The notes below the pieces were generated by a model that did not search any database, had not been told where the DNA came from, and saw nothing but the letters and a program-made list of their open reading frames with translations. From contig LNFB01000113.1 of NCBI GenBank assembly GCA_001464385.1, forward strand, positions 1 through 64,000: 64,000 bases of DNA, written 5' to 3'. The stretch's first letter is position 1. Every line of letters begins with the position of its first letter. Of the stretch, positions 16,629-24,011 are shown one piece after another. The translations under genes were made by a program, and so were the position numbers. The DNA comes from Deltaproteobacteria bacterium Ga0077550. Its GTDB lineage: Bacteria > Myxococcota_A > Polyangia > Nannocystales > Nannocystaceae.

Positions 16629-16684
16629 GGGCACGAACGCCCCCGCCTGTTTCCAGGCGGTTTCCCACGAAAGGGATTTCTCCA
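16629..16684 (+). promoter_or_regulatory. Flagellin leader RNA element, copy 1 (before flagellin 2)
   Basis: Hairpin A is GGGC (16629-16632), loop ACGAAC, GCCC (16639-16642). Hairpin B is CCGCCTG (16643-16649), loop TTTC, CAGGCGG (16654-16660). Then comes the conserved CCCACGAAAGGGA (16664-16676) holding the ribosome site, 8 nt before the ATG. Copies with the same layout precede flagellins 3 and 4. A binding site for CsrA or another regulator is plausible, since GGA lies within the ribosome site. Confidence 0.75.
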
Positions 16685-17509
16685 ATGCTCAGCGTCCGCA
16701 CCAACGTCTCCTCCCTCGCCGCCCAGACCAACCTCGCCGCCGCGACCGCCAGCCTCGCCGACAACATCGGCCGGCTCTCGTCGGGCCTGCGTGTCCGCTC
16801 CGCCGCCGATGATGCCGCAGGCCTCGCGATCTCCGAGGACTTCAAGGCCACCATCCGCAGCCTCGGGCAGGCCAAGCGCAACGCGAACGACGGCGTCAGC
16901 CTCTCGCAGACCGCCGACGGCTCCCTCTCGGAGGTCGGCAACCTTCTGAAGCGCATGCGCGAGCTCGCCGTCCAGTCGCGCAACGGTACCAACAACACGT
17001 CGCAGCGCGGCTTCATCGACGACGAGTTCCAGCAGCTCAAGAGCGAGATCGATCGCATCGTCACGACCACGGAGTTCAACGGCATCTCGCTGCTCGACGG
17101 CTCGCAGGCGACCGGCATCGAGTTCCAGGTCGGCGTCGGCACCTCGGGCAACGATCGGCTGACCCTGTCGATCGCGACCTCGAGCGCGAGCGCCCTGGGC
17201 ATCGGCGCCTCGGTCGTCAGCAGCACCGCCGGCAGCGACGCTGCCATCACCGCCCTCGACGCCGCCATCCAGGGCGTCTCCACGCGCCGCGCTGCCATCG
17301 GCGCGATGCAGAACCGACTGCAGGTCACGATGTCGAACATCGACACGTACAGCAACAACCTCTCGTCCGCGAACTCGCGCATCGTCGATGTCGACGTCGC
17401 CAAGGAGAGCGCCGAGCTCACCAAGCACAACATCCTCGTCCAGGCGGGCACGGCCATGCTCGCCCAGGCCAACCAGGCTCCGCAGGCAGCCCTCCAGCTG
17501 CTCGGGTGA
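16685..17509 (+). CDS. fliC: Flagellin 2
   Basis: A 274-aa minimal flagellin with canonical ends (LSVRTNVSSLAAQTNLAAATASLADNIGRLSSGLRVRSAADDAAGLAISEDFKA and SSANSRIVDVDVAKESAELTKHNILVQAGTAMLAQANQAPQAALQLLG). It is close to flagellins 3 and 4, which points to recent tandem duplication. The start ATG 16685 follows the leader ribosome site; the frame is open upstream to 16559, but that part is the leader and not flagellin. The protein lacks D2/D3 domains and may be glycosylated by the upstream Maf protein. Confidence 0.96.
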   Translation: MLSVRTNVSSLAAQTNLAAATASLADNIGRLSSGLRVRSAADDAAGLAISEDFKATIRSLGQAKRNANDGVSLSQTADGSLSEVGNLLKRMRELAVQSRNGTNNTSQRGFIDDEFQQLKSEIDRIVTTTEFNGISLLDGSQATGIEFQVGVGTSGNDRLTLSIATSSASALGIGASVVSSTAGSDAAITALDAAIQGVSTRRAAIGAMQNRLQVTMSNIDTYSNNLSSANSRIVDVDVAKESAELTKHNILVQAGTAMLAQANQAPQAALQLLG

Positions 17510-17516
17510 GCCCTCC

Positions 17517-17572
17517 GAAGACCGCGGACGCTCGGCCCGACACGGGGTCGCGCGCCGAGCCCCGCGGTCTTC
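17517..17572 (+). terminator. Long hairpin after flagellin 2
   Basis: The outer 11-bp stem is GAAGACCGCGG (17517-17527) with CCGCGGTCTTC (17562-17572). Inside it CTCGGC and GCCGAG form a second stem. It starts 7 nt after the stop codon and is followed by a C/T-rich stretch, not a pure T run. It separates flagellin 2 from flagellin 3 and suggests independent transcripts or processing. Confidence 0.6.
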
Positions 17573-17634
17573 CCCCTTCCACCGTCAGCGCGTCCAAGGC
17601 GGAGGCGCGAGCTTGACGTCACACCATCCGCCGC

Positions 17635-17688
17635 GCGGGCACGAACGCCCGCTCCCCGCAAGGGGGGTTCCACGAAGGGAACATCGTC
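17635..17688 (+). promoter_or_regulatory. Flagellin leader RNA element, copy 2 (before flagellin 3)
   Basis: Hairpin A is GCGGGC (17635-17640), loop ACGAAC, GCCCGC (17647-17652). Hairpin B is CCCC (17654-17657), loop GCAA (a GNRA-type tetraloop), GGGG (17662-17665). Then CCACGAAGGGA with the ribosome site (17670-17680), 8 nt before the ATG. Hairpin B shares its position but not its sequence with copy 1, so pairing rather than sequence is conserved. Confidence 0.75.
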
Positions 17689-18516
17689 ATGGCACTCAGC
17701 GTACGCACCAACACATCATCCCTCATGGCCCAGAGCAACCTGGGCAAGACCTCGGCCGACCTCGCGAAGAGCATCTCGCGGATGTCTTCGGGTCTCCGGG
17801 TCGAGACCGCCGCCGACGACGCAGCGGGCCTCGCCATCTCGGAGGACTTCAAGGCCAGCATCCGCAGCCTCAACCAAGCCAAGCGCAACGCCAACGACGG
17901 CGTCAGCCTGATCCAGACCGCGGACGGCTCGCTCAAGGAGGTCAGCGGATTGCTCTCGCGAATGCGCGAGCTCTCCGTCCAGTCGCGCAACGGTACCGTC
18001 AACACCAGCCAGCGTGGCTACCTGAACGACGAGTTCGACACGCTGCGCTCGGAGATCGATCGCATCGTCAACACCACCGAGTTCAACGGGGTCAGCCTCC
18101 TCGATGGTGACCAGGCCACGGGGCTCTCGTTCCAGATCGGCATCAACACGACGACCGACGATCGACTGACGATCTCGATCGCGACCTCGAGCGCGAGCGC
18201 CCTGGGCCTCGGCGCCTCGACGATCAGCAGCACCGCGGGTGCCGACGCGGCGATCACCGCGCTCGACACCGCGATCCAGGGCATCTCGACCCGCCGAGCC
18301 GGGCTGGGCGCGATGCAGAACCGGTTGGCGACGACGATGTCCAACATCGAGACGTACTCGACCAACCTGTCCGCCGCCAACTCGCGCATCGTCGACGTCG
18401 ACGTCGCCGAGGAGAGCGCCAACCTGACCAAGAACCAGATCTTGATGCAGGCGGGCACGGCGATGTTGGCCCAGGCCAACCAGGCGCCGCAGTCGGCCCT
18501 GCAGCTGCTCGGCTAG
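17689..18516 (+). CDS. fliC: Flagellin 3
   Basis: A 275-aa minimal flagellin. The N-terminus (ALSVRTNTSSLMAQSNLGKTSADLAKSISRMSSGLRVETAADDAAGLAISEDFKASIRSLNQAKRNANDGVSLIQTADGSLKEV) and C-terminus (SAANSRIVDVDVAEESANLTKNQILMQAGTAMLAQANQAPQSALQLLG) are nearly the same as flagellin 4, so these two are the most recent duplicates. Start ATG 17689, with GAAGGGA ribosome site in the shared leader. Confidence 0.96.
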   Translation: MALSVRTNTSSLMAQSNLGKTSADLAKSISRMSSGLRVETAADDAAGLAISEDFKASIRSLNQAKRNANDGVSLIQTADGSLKEVSGLLSRMRELSVQSRNGTVNTSQRGYLNDEFDTLRSEIDRIVNTTEFNGVSLLDGDQATGLSFQIGINTTTDDRLTISIATSSASALGLGASTISSTAGADAAITALDTAIQGISTRRAGLGAMQNRLATTMSNIETYSTNLSAANSRIVDVDVAEESANLTKNQILMQAGTAMLAQANQAPQSALQLLG

Positions 18517-18543
18517 CGGTCGCGGTCGTCCTCTCGGCTCGGT

Positions 18544-18574
18544 CCCGTCGCCCCTGCTCGCAGGTGGCGACGGG
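18544..18574 (+). terminator. Long hairpin after flagellin 3
   Basis: A 14-bp stem with a single bulged T: CCCGTCGCC plus CCTGC (18544-18557), loop TC, GCAGG plus GGCGACGGG (18560-18574, T bulge at 18565). It lies 28 nt after the stop codon. No T run follows. Confidence 0.55.
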
Positions 18575-18892
18575 CCCGGGCCGGAGGGTCCCCTTGGCTT
18601 TCGTCTCACTCCACGCGGCGCCGACTCTGCGTCGACTCGGCCCCGCTCCGCTCCCACCTCCCACTCGCTCGCGCAGCTCACCGCGCAGACCTCCCATGAC
18701 CACCCGACACCATCGATCTCCGCTTCGGCGCCGCATCCCGCGTGCGCCCGCCCCCAGGTTCCTCGGCGTCGCCCCGGCGCGACCGTACCCCTCGAGCTCG
18801 CTGACGAGCTCGCTCGAGCGCTCGCTTGGCTTGATCACGAAACACCGCGACGTCGACGGGGACGTCACGGTTCGGACTGCCTCCCGTCGCAA
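18575..18892. other. Non-coding spacer between flagellins 3 and 4
   Basis: About 320 bp with no reading frame that shows homology or a good ribosome site. It presumably holds the flagellin 4 promoter. ACGTCAC at 18862-18868 recurs before the flagellin 3 leader (17616-17622, in AGCTTGACGTCAC) at a similar distance. A cluster of CGAGCTCG palindromes lies near 18793-18816. No clean sigma-28 match was found. Confidence 0.5.
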
Positions 18893-18948
18893 GGGCACGA
18901 ACGCCCACCCCCCGAATTGTCGGGGATCTCCACGAAAGGAACGTCCTC
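18893..18948 (+). promoter_or_regulatory. Flagellin leader RNA element, copy 3 (before flagellin 4)
   Basis: Hairpin A is GGGC (18893-18896), loop ACGAAC, GCCC (18903-18906). Hairpin B is CCCCGA (18910-18915), loop ATTG, TCGGGG (18920-18925). Then CCACGAAAGGAA with the ribosome site (18930-18941), 7-8 nt before the ATG. Same order and spacing as the other two copies, with a different hairpin B sequence. Confidence 0.75.
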
Positions 18949-19773
18949 ATGTCCATCAGTGTACGTAGCAACGTCTCGTCCCTCTCGGCTCAGAGCAACC
19001 TGAGCAAGACCGCGGCCGATCTGTCCAAGAGCATCTCGCGTCTGTCCTCGGGTCTGCGGATCGAATCCGCTGCCGATGACGCCGCCGGCTTGGCAATCTC
19101 CGAGGACTTCAAGGCGAGCATCCGCAGCCTGAACCAGGCCAAACGCAACGCCAACGACGGCGTCAGCCTGATCCAGACCGCGGACGGATCCCTCAAGGAG
19201 GTCAGCGGTCTGCTGGGCCGAATGAGGGAAATCTCGGTCCAGTCGCGCAACGGTACGGTGAACACCACCCAGCGCGGCTATCTGCAGGACGAGTTCGACA
19301 CGCTGCGCTCCGAGATCGACCGCGTGGTCGACACCACGGAGTTCAACGGGGTCAGCCTGCTCGACGGTGACCAGGCGGGCGGTCTCGCCTTCCAGATCGG
19401 CATCAACACCACGTCGGATGACCGTCTGACGATCTCGATCGCGACCTCGAGCGCGAGCGCCCTCGGGATCGGCACCTCGACCATCAGCAGCACCGCGGGG
19501 GCCGACGCCGCGATCTCTGCCCTGGACACCGCGATCCAGCGCGTCTCGACCCGTCGCGCCGGCCTCGGCGCGATGCAGAACCGGTTGGCCACCACCATGT
19601 CCAACCTCGAGACGTACTCGACCAACTTGTCCGCCGCCAACTCGCGCATCGTCGACGTCGACGTTGCCGAGGAGACCGCCAACCTCACCAAGAACCAGAT
19701 CTTGATGCAGGCGGGTACGGCCATGCTCGCCCAGGCGAACCAGGGCCCGTCCATGGCGCTCCAGCTGCTCTAA
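18949..19773 (+). CDS. fliC: Flagellin 4
   Basis: A 274-aa minimal flagellin very close to flagellin 3 over its whole length, with the same EFNGVSLLDGDQA and RLTISIATSSASALG core and a C-terminus ending AQANQGPSMALQLL. Differences cluster in the middle and at the last ten residues. Start ATG 18949 after the third leader copy. It is the last flagellin before the cap gene fliD. Confidence 0.96.
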   Translation: MSISVRSNVSSLSAQSNLSKTAADLSKSISRLSSGLRIESAADDAAGLAISEDFKASIRSLNQAKRNANDGVSLIQTADGSLKEVSGLLGRMREISVQSRNGTVNTTQRGYLQDEFDTLRSEIDRVVDTTEFNGVSLLDGDQAGGLAFQIGINTTSDDRLTISIATSSASALGIGTSTISSTAGADAAISALDTAIQRVSTRRAGLGAMQNRLATTMSNLETYSTNLSAANSRIVDVDVAEETANLTKNQILMQAGTAMLAQANQGPSMALQLL

Positions 19774-19799
19774 CGCAACGCAGCGCACGCACCACACCA

Positions 19800-19820
19800 G
19801 CCCCCCACGCGGTGGGGGGC
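19800..19820 (+). terminator. Hairpin after flagellin 4
   Basis: A perfect 9-bp stem, GCCCCCCAC (19800-19808) and GTGGGGGGC (19812-19820), with a GCG loop, 27 nt after the stop codon. It separates the flagellins from the fliD operon. No T run follows. Confidence 0.6.
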
Positions 19821-19913
19821 GTCCCTGTTCGGGCCCTCGCCCGCGCACGGCGGCCCCGGGCTCAAGAGTGCGCCGGGTCCGGACGATGCCGCGACACGGG
19901 AGACCTGCGACCC

Positions 19914-21245
19914 ATGCCCATCAGCTTCTCCGGGCTCGCCTCCGGCCTCGACACCAGCGCGATCATCAACAGCCTCCTCGGCGTCGAGCGGATCCCCCGG
20001 ACCCGACTCGAGCAGCAGAACAATGCGCTGACCTCGAAGGGTCGCATCGTCGATCAGCTCTCGTCGGCCCTCTCGGCGCTGAAGACCGCCGCCGACAACC
20101 TCTCCTCGGCCGGCGAGTTCCTGTCCTACTCCGGGTCCGTGAGCGACGACTCGGTCGCCAAGATCACCACCACCGGCGACAGCGTGCCCGGCGTCTACCA
20201 GGTCGAGGTCTCCGCGATCGCGCGGGCCCAGCGGACCTACTCCACCACCTTCGCCGACGCGAACGCCGGACTGTCGGCCTCCGCGCAGACCCTCTCGCTG
20301 ACGATCGATGGCACGGTCACCGACATCGCCGTGCCGGCCAACTCCACGCTGCGCGACGTCGCGACCGCGATCAACGCCTCGGGCGCGGCCGCCAGCGCCG
20401 GCGTCATGTTCGACGGCACGCAGTACCGACTGCAGGTCGTCGGCCGCAACACCGGGGCCGACAACGCGATCACGTTCACCGACACGGGCCTCGGGCTCTC
20501 CCTCGACACGCCCGCGAACACGGTCCAGGTCGCCAGCGACGCCGCGTTGACGGTCGACGGGTTTCCCGTCACGAGCGCCAGCAATCTGCTCGACGGGATC
20601 CTGCCGGGCACGACGCTCGAGCTGAAGGACGAGACCACGGGCCCCATCGAGGTCGAGATCAAGCCCGATCCCTCGGGCGTGAAGGCCAAGCTGCAGAGCT
20701 TCGTCGACGCCTACAACACGGTGGCCAAGCTGATCACGGCCCAGAGTGGGGTCGGCAAGGGCACCGAGACGCTGAGCGGCGACTCGACCGTGCGCACGAT
20801 CGAGCAGGGGCTGAGCCGGCTCATCTCGAGCCCGATCCCCGGGCTCGTCGGCACCGGTGGATCCACGCTGCAGCTGGCCGATCTCGGCATCCAGACCCAG
20901 CGCGACGGAACCCTGACGCTGGACGCCGAGGATCTCGACGGGAAGCTGGCGGCGGACTTCGCCCAGGCCGCCGCCTACTTCGCGGGCGACGGGACGAATG
21001 ACGGCATGAGCGGCCTGCTCGGCGACCTCGTCGAGGGCTACACGAACTCCGTCGATGGCCTGCTGACGACCCGCAAGAAGGGTCTCACCGACACCATCGC
21101 GGGCAACACCGACAAGCTCGAGGACATGGACCTGTACCTCGCGCGCTTCGAAGAGAGCCTGAAGGCGCAGTACGCCGCGCTCGAGCAGACCATGAGCCAG
21201 CTCCAGGGTCAGCAGAGCTACTTGGCACAGTTCCTGAACTCTTAG
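19914..21245 (+). CDS. fliD: Flagellar filament cap protein FliD (HAP2)
   Basis: FliD caps the filament tip and folds incoming flagellin. This 443-aa protein starts PISFSGLASGLDTSAIINSLLGVERIPRTRLEQQ and ends with the conserved DLYLARFEESLKAQYAALEQTMSQLQGQQSYLAQFLNS. The middle has KAKLQSFVDAYNTV, typical of the FliD C domain. Start ATG 19914; an open extension to 19812 has no homology. A weak sigma-28-like arrangement (TCAA, 16 nt, GACGATGC) lies about 50 nt upstream. fliS follows after 5 bp. Confidence 0.95.
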   Translation: MPISFSGLASGLDTSAIINSLLGVERIPRTRLEQQNNALTSKGRIVDQLSSALSALKTAADNLSSAGEFLSYSGSVSDDSVAKITTTGDSVPGVYQVEVSAIARAQRTYSTTFADANAGLSASAQTLSLTIDGTVTDIAVPANSTLRDVATAINASGAAASAGVMFDGTQYRLQVVGRNTGADNAITFTDTGLGLSLDTPANTVQVASDAALTVDGFPVTSASNLLDGILPGTTLELKDETTGPIEVEIKPDPSGVKAKLQSFVDAYNTVAKLITAQSGVGKGTETLSGDSTVRTIEQGLSRLISSPIPGLVGTGGSTLQLADLGIQTQRDGTLTLDAEDLDGKLAADFAQAAAYFAGDGTNDGMSGLLGDLVEGYTNSVDGLLTTRKKGLTDTIAGNTDKLEDMDLYLARFEESLKAQYAALEQTMSQLQGQQSYLAQFLNS

Positions 21246-21250
21246 GGGGC

Positions 21251-21634
21251 ATGTCGCTCTCCGCCGCGCGGAAGTACCGGGCTACGCAGATCGAGTCGGC
21301 CTCCCCGGGTCAGATCCTGCTCGCACTCTACGACGGGTGCCTCCGGTTCTGCCGGGTCGCCCAGCAGCAGATCATGGCCGGTGACGCCGCGGGGAAGGGC
21401 ATCGCGATCTCGAAGGCCAGCGCGATCCTGGGCGAGCTCCGCACGACGCTCGATCACAAGGTCGCACCCGAGCTGTGCGAGCACCTCGACCGCCTGTACG
21501 TCTACTTCCAGGAACAGCTCACCCTCGCCAACCTCCGCATGGACCCCGGGCCGCTGGTGCCCGTGATCAAGCTGCTGGCCGACCTCCGCGAGGCGTGGGG
21601 CCAGGCCGTCGGCTCGGTGGAGGGCACCCCGTGA
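21251..21634 (+). CDS. fliS: Flagellin export chaperone FliS
   Basis: The 127-aa helical protein fits FliS, which holds unpolymerised flagellin in the cytoplasm and delivers it to FlhA. Recognisable parts are YRATQIESASPGQILLALYDGCLRFC and ISKASAILGELRTTLDHKVAPELCEHLDRLYVYFQEQLTLANLRMD. It lies directly after fliD. Its stop overlaps the next start (GTGA). Confidence 0.94.
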   Translation: MSLSAARKYRATQIESASPGQILLALYDGCLRFCRVAQQQIMAGDAAGKGIAISKASAILGELRTTLDHKVAPELCEHLDRLYVYFQEQLTLANLRMDPGPLVPVIKLLADLREAWGQAVGSVEGTP

Positions 21635-21957
21635 CCCTGCACGCGGCGCTGGCGGAGATCATCGCCCTCACCGAGGCGGCGCTCGACCAGTGCCAGTGCG
21701 GCGACGCCTCGCCGCACTCGCTGCTCGAGCTCACGGCGCAGCGCGCCGCGCTGCTCGACGCCGTCACCGACCCGACGGCGAGCGCCACCGAACGGACGCT
21801 CGTCATCCACTTGAAACACCTCGACGCCGAGCTCCTGCGGTGGTGCGTCACCGCGCAGCACGAGCTCGAGGTCTCCCGCAGTCGCCTCCCCTCCCGCGAG
21901 CCCGCGCCCCGCGTCGCCGCGCCGGATGCCGCCCGCGTCCTCTCCGACATCGCCTGA
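21631..21957 (+). CDS. FliT-like small helical protein
   Basis: A 108-aa, mainly helical protein beginning at GTG 21631, overlapping the fliS stop. FliT, the FliD chaperone, has this size, this helical character and this position (fliD-fliS-fliT). Sequence alone gives no clear signature: LHAALAEIIALTEAALDQCQ, LLELTAQRAALLDAV and HLKHLDAELLRWC are the helical segments. The last 25 residues are Pro/Ala/Arg-rich. The call rests on context. Confidence 0.55.
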   Translation: MTLHAALAEIIALTEAALDQCQCGDASPHSLLELTAQRAALLDAVTDPTASATERTLVIHLKHLDAELLRWCVTAQHELEVSRSRLPSREPAPRVAAPDAARVLSDIA

Positions 21958-21993
21958 TCCGCCGACCTGCGCCCCCGCCCGAGAAGAGCCCCC

Positions 21994-22620
21994 ATGAACG
22001 GTCCCATCGCAACCCTCGAACTCACCTCCCTCGACCTCGACCCGAGCGTGGACGACCACCGCGGGGACGCGGCCAATGACTGCAGCTTCGGGCCGGGCGA
22101 GACGTTCACCGACGTCGAGCTGCTGGTCGCGACCACGGTCGCGCGGGTCACCGCGCGCGTCCAACCCGAGCGCGTCAACGTGGTGCTGGACCTCGCCGCC
22201 CACGACTCGGTGGTCGTCGGCAACCCGACGCGGCTCGCGTTCGCGCTCGCCGGCATCCTCGGGGCCCTCTTGCGCGCCGCCGAGGAGAACGGCGACGACG
22301 AGGTCCTCCACGTCGTCGTGACCGAGCAGGATCGCGTCGTGCGGGTCTCGATCGCCGGCCCGGACGTCCCGCCGCTGCGGATGATCCGCGCGCTGTCGGG
22401 GGATCCCGGCGTCTCGATGGCCGATCCCACCGTGGCCCACTGCCGACGCCTCGTCGAGCAGGAGGGCGGCTCGCTCGCCCTGGGCGCGTGCGCCGGCGAG
22501 CTCGCGGTCGAGCTCTGCCTCCCCTGCTTCCCCCAAGACCGTGGCATCCGCGTCCTGCGTCCCCGTCGCCAGGCCGCCACCCCCCGCTTCGTCCCGACCG
22601 CGCGCGCCGTCGCGTGCTGA
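21994..22620 (+). CDS. Degenerate GHKL (histidine-kinase-like ATPase) protein
   Basis: A 208-aa protein whose middle follows the layout of a histidine kinase ATPase domain: VVVGNPTRLAFALAGILGALLRAAEENG sits where the N box is, VRVSIAGPDVPPLRMI where the D-x-G-x-G G1 box is, and TVAHCRRLVEQEGGSLALGACAGELAVELCLPC matches the C-terminal end. The N-box Asn and the G1 Asp-Gly are missing, so ATP binding is unlikely. There is no histidine phosphotransfer domain. It sits in the fliD-fliS operon, 10 bp before a second unknown gene and then a diguanylate cyclase. A role as a binding or scaffold protein in flagellar signalling is inference. Confidence 0.7.
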   Translation: MNGPIATLELTSLDLDPSVDDHRGDAANDCSFGPGETFTDVELLVATTVARVTARVQPERVNVVLDLAAHDSVVVGNPTRLAFALAGILGALLRAAEENGDDEVLHVVVTEQDRVVRVSIAGPDVPPLRMIRALSGDPGVSMADPTVAHCRRLVEQEGGSLALGACAGELAVELCLPCFPQDRGIRVLRPRRQAATPRFVPTARAVAC

Positions 22621-22629
22621 GAGCCCACC

Positions 22630-23034
22630 ATGACCAACGCCGATGAACTCCTGTTCGCCCGCCGCGCCGCCAGCTCGGCCATGCCCTACGCCGAGGGCCT
22701 CGCGGGGCGATACACCGCGATCGCCCACTCGCTCCGGGACGGCCACGACGCCGAGGCGCTCGAGGCGCTCGGCGAGTCCACCGAGGACCTCGAGCACTTC
22801 CTCGCGTTCTTGGTGCTGGTGCAGGACGCGGTCGCCGCCAACGACCCCGGCAGCTCGGTCGCCGTCCGCGACTACCACGAGCACATCGTCGGCATCCTCG
22901 AGGGGCTACAGCCGGCGCTTGGTTATGCCGACTTGGTCGAGGTGGCCGACGCCCTCGAAGATGACCTCGTGCCGTCGCTGCGTGAGTATCGCGCGCTCGA
23001 CACGAACGTACAGTCTGCCCTCGTGACCCCGTGA
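22630..23034 (+). CDS. Unknown small acidic helical protein in the flagellar operon
   Basis: 134 aa, predicted all-helical and acidic (for example HDAEALEALGESTEDLEHFLAFLVLVQDAV and YADLVEVADALEDDLVPSLREYRALD). No family is recognised. It has no signal peptide or membrane segment. It is tightly coupled to neighbours: 9 bp after the GHKL-like gene, and its TGA overlaps the GTG start of the response regulator. Size and helicity would allow a four-helix bundle such as an HPt-like or chaperone fold, but no phosphorylatable His motif is evident. Confidence 0.75.
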   Translation: MTNADELLFARRAASSAMPYAEGLAGRYTAIAHSLRDGHDAEALEALGESTEDLEHFLAFLVLVQDAVAANDPGSSVAVRDYHEHIVGILEGLQPALGYADLVEVADALEDDLVPSLREYRALDTNVQSALVTP

Positions 23035-24002
23035 TCGAGCTCTGCCCGCCCTCGGACCCCGTCGACGCCCCGCCGGCCCACGTGCTGGTGGTCGACGACG
23101 ATCGTGCGTCGGCGGACGTGATCGCCCAGACGGTCTCGGCGCTCGGGCACCGCGTCACGACGTGCAACGGCTGGACCGACGCGCTGCGGGTCTTCGGGCA
23201 CTCCGACGTGGATCTCGTGTTGATGGACGCGATCATGCCCGGCGTGGACGGCTTCCGCCTGACGCGCCTGCTGCGGGCGCGCTCCACCTCGTACGTGCCG
23301 ATCGTGTTCCTCACCGGCCTCGCCGACCGCGACGCCCGCGAGCGCGGCGTCTCGGCGGGCGCCGATGACTTCCTCACCAAGCCGGTCGACCCGCTCGAGC
23401 TCAAGGTCCGGCTCACGGCGATGCTCCGGATCCGCTCGCTCACGCGCGACCTCGAGGCCCGCAGCCGGGCGCTGGCCCGCCTCGCCACGATCGACGCGCT
23501 CACCGGCGTCGGCAACCGTCGCGCCTTCGACGACATGCTCCCCAAGGAGCTCCGCGCCGTCGGCGTCCAGTCGCGATCCGCGGCGCTGCTGCTGCTCGAC
23601 ATCGATCACTTCAAGGCCGTGAACGACAACTTCGGCCACCCGGTGGGCGACACCCTCCTGGCCTTCCTCGGGCAGCTGCTCGACCAGTCCAGCGGTGGCG
23701 GCACGCAGTGCTTCCGCTACGGCGGCGAGGAGTTCGCGATCCTGATGCGCGACACCAACGCGACCACGGCCCTCGAGCTCGGGGAGCGGATCCGCCGTGC
23801 GTTCGCCAAGCAGAGCGCCAACGCCTCGGTCGCCGGGGGCTGCACCGTCTCGATCGGCGTGGCCTCGACCGAGCAGTTCCCCCGCGTGCCCGACGGCGTG
23901 GCCTTCATCGCGGCGGCCGACGCCGCGCTGTACCGGGCCAAGGCCCTGGGCCGCAACTGCGTGTGTCGCTACGACGCGCGCATGGACGCGCGCGTGGCCT
24001 GA
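23031..24002 (+). CDS. REC-GGDEF response regulator, probable diguanylate cyclase
   Basis: A 323-aa protein with a receiver domain (residues about 15-130; VLVVDDDRAS, phospho-acceptor Asp in LVLMDAIMPG, Lys in LTKPVD) and a GGDEF domain (about 155-315; ATIDALTGVGNRRAFD, DIDHFKAVNDNFGH, active-site RYGGEEF). The GGEEF signature supports c-di-GMP synthesis. The allosteric I-site RxxD upstream of GGEEF is absent, so product inhibition by that route is unlikely. Start GTG 23031 overlaps the previous stop. As the last gene of the fliD operon, it likely links a sensory input to motility. Confidence 0.9.
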   Translation: MIELCPPSDPVDAPPAHVLVVDDDRASADVIAQTVSALGHRVTTCNGWTDALRVFGHSDVDLVLMDAIMPGVDGFRLTRLLRARSTSYVPIVFLTGLADRDARERGVSAGADDFLTKPVDPLELKVRLTAMLRIRSLTRDLEARSRALARLATIDALTGVGNRRAFDDMLPKELRAVGVQSRSAALLLLDIDHFKAVNDNFGHPVGDTLLAFLGQLLDQSSGGGTQCFRYGGEEFAILMRDTNATTALELGERIRRAFAKQSANASVAGGCTVSIGVASTEQFPRVPDGVAFIAAADAALYRAKALGRNCVCRYDARMDARVA

Positions 24003-24011
24003 ACCGCGCCG

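Noticed and set aside
18787-18820. Cluster of CGAGCTCG palindromes as a regulator site before flagellin 4
   Set aside because: No matching copy before the other flagellins, and short CG-rich palindromes are frequent here.
21221-21240. Sigma-54-like TTGGCACAGTTCCTGAA at the end of fliD
   Set aside because: The -12 dinucleotide is GA and not GC; it lies within a tight operon where a promoter is not needed.
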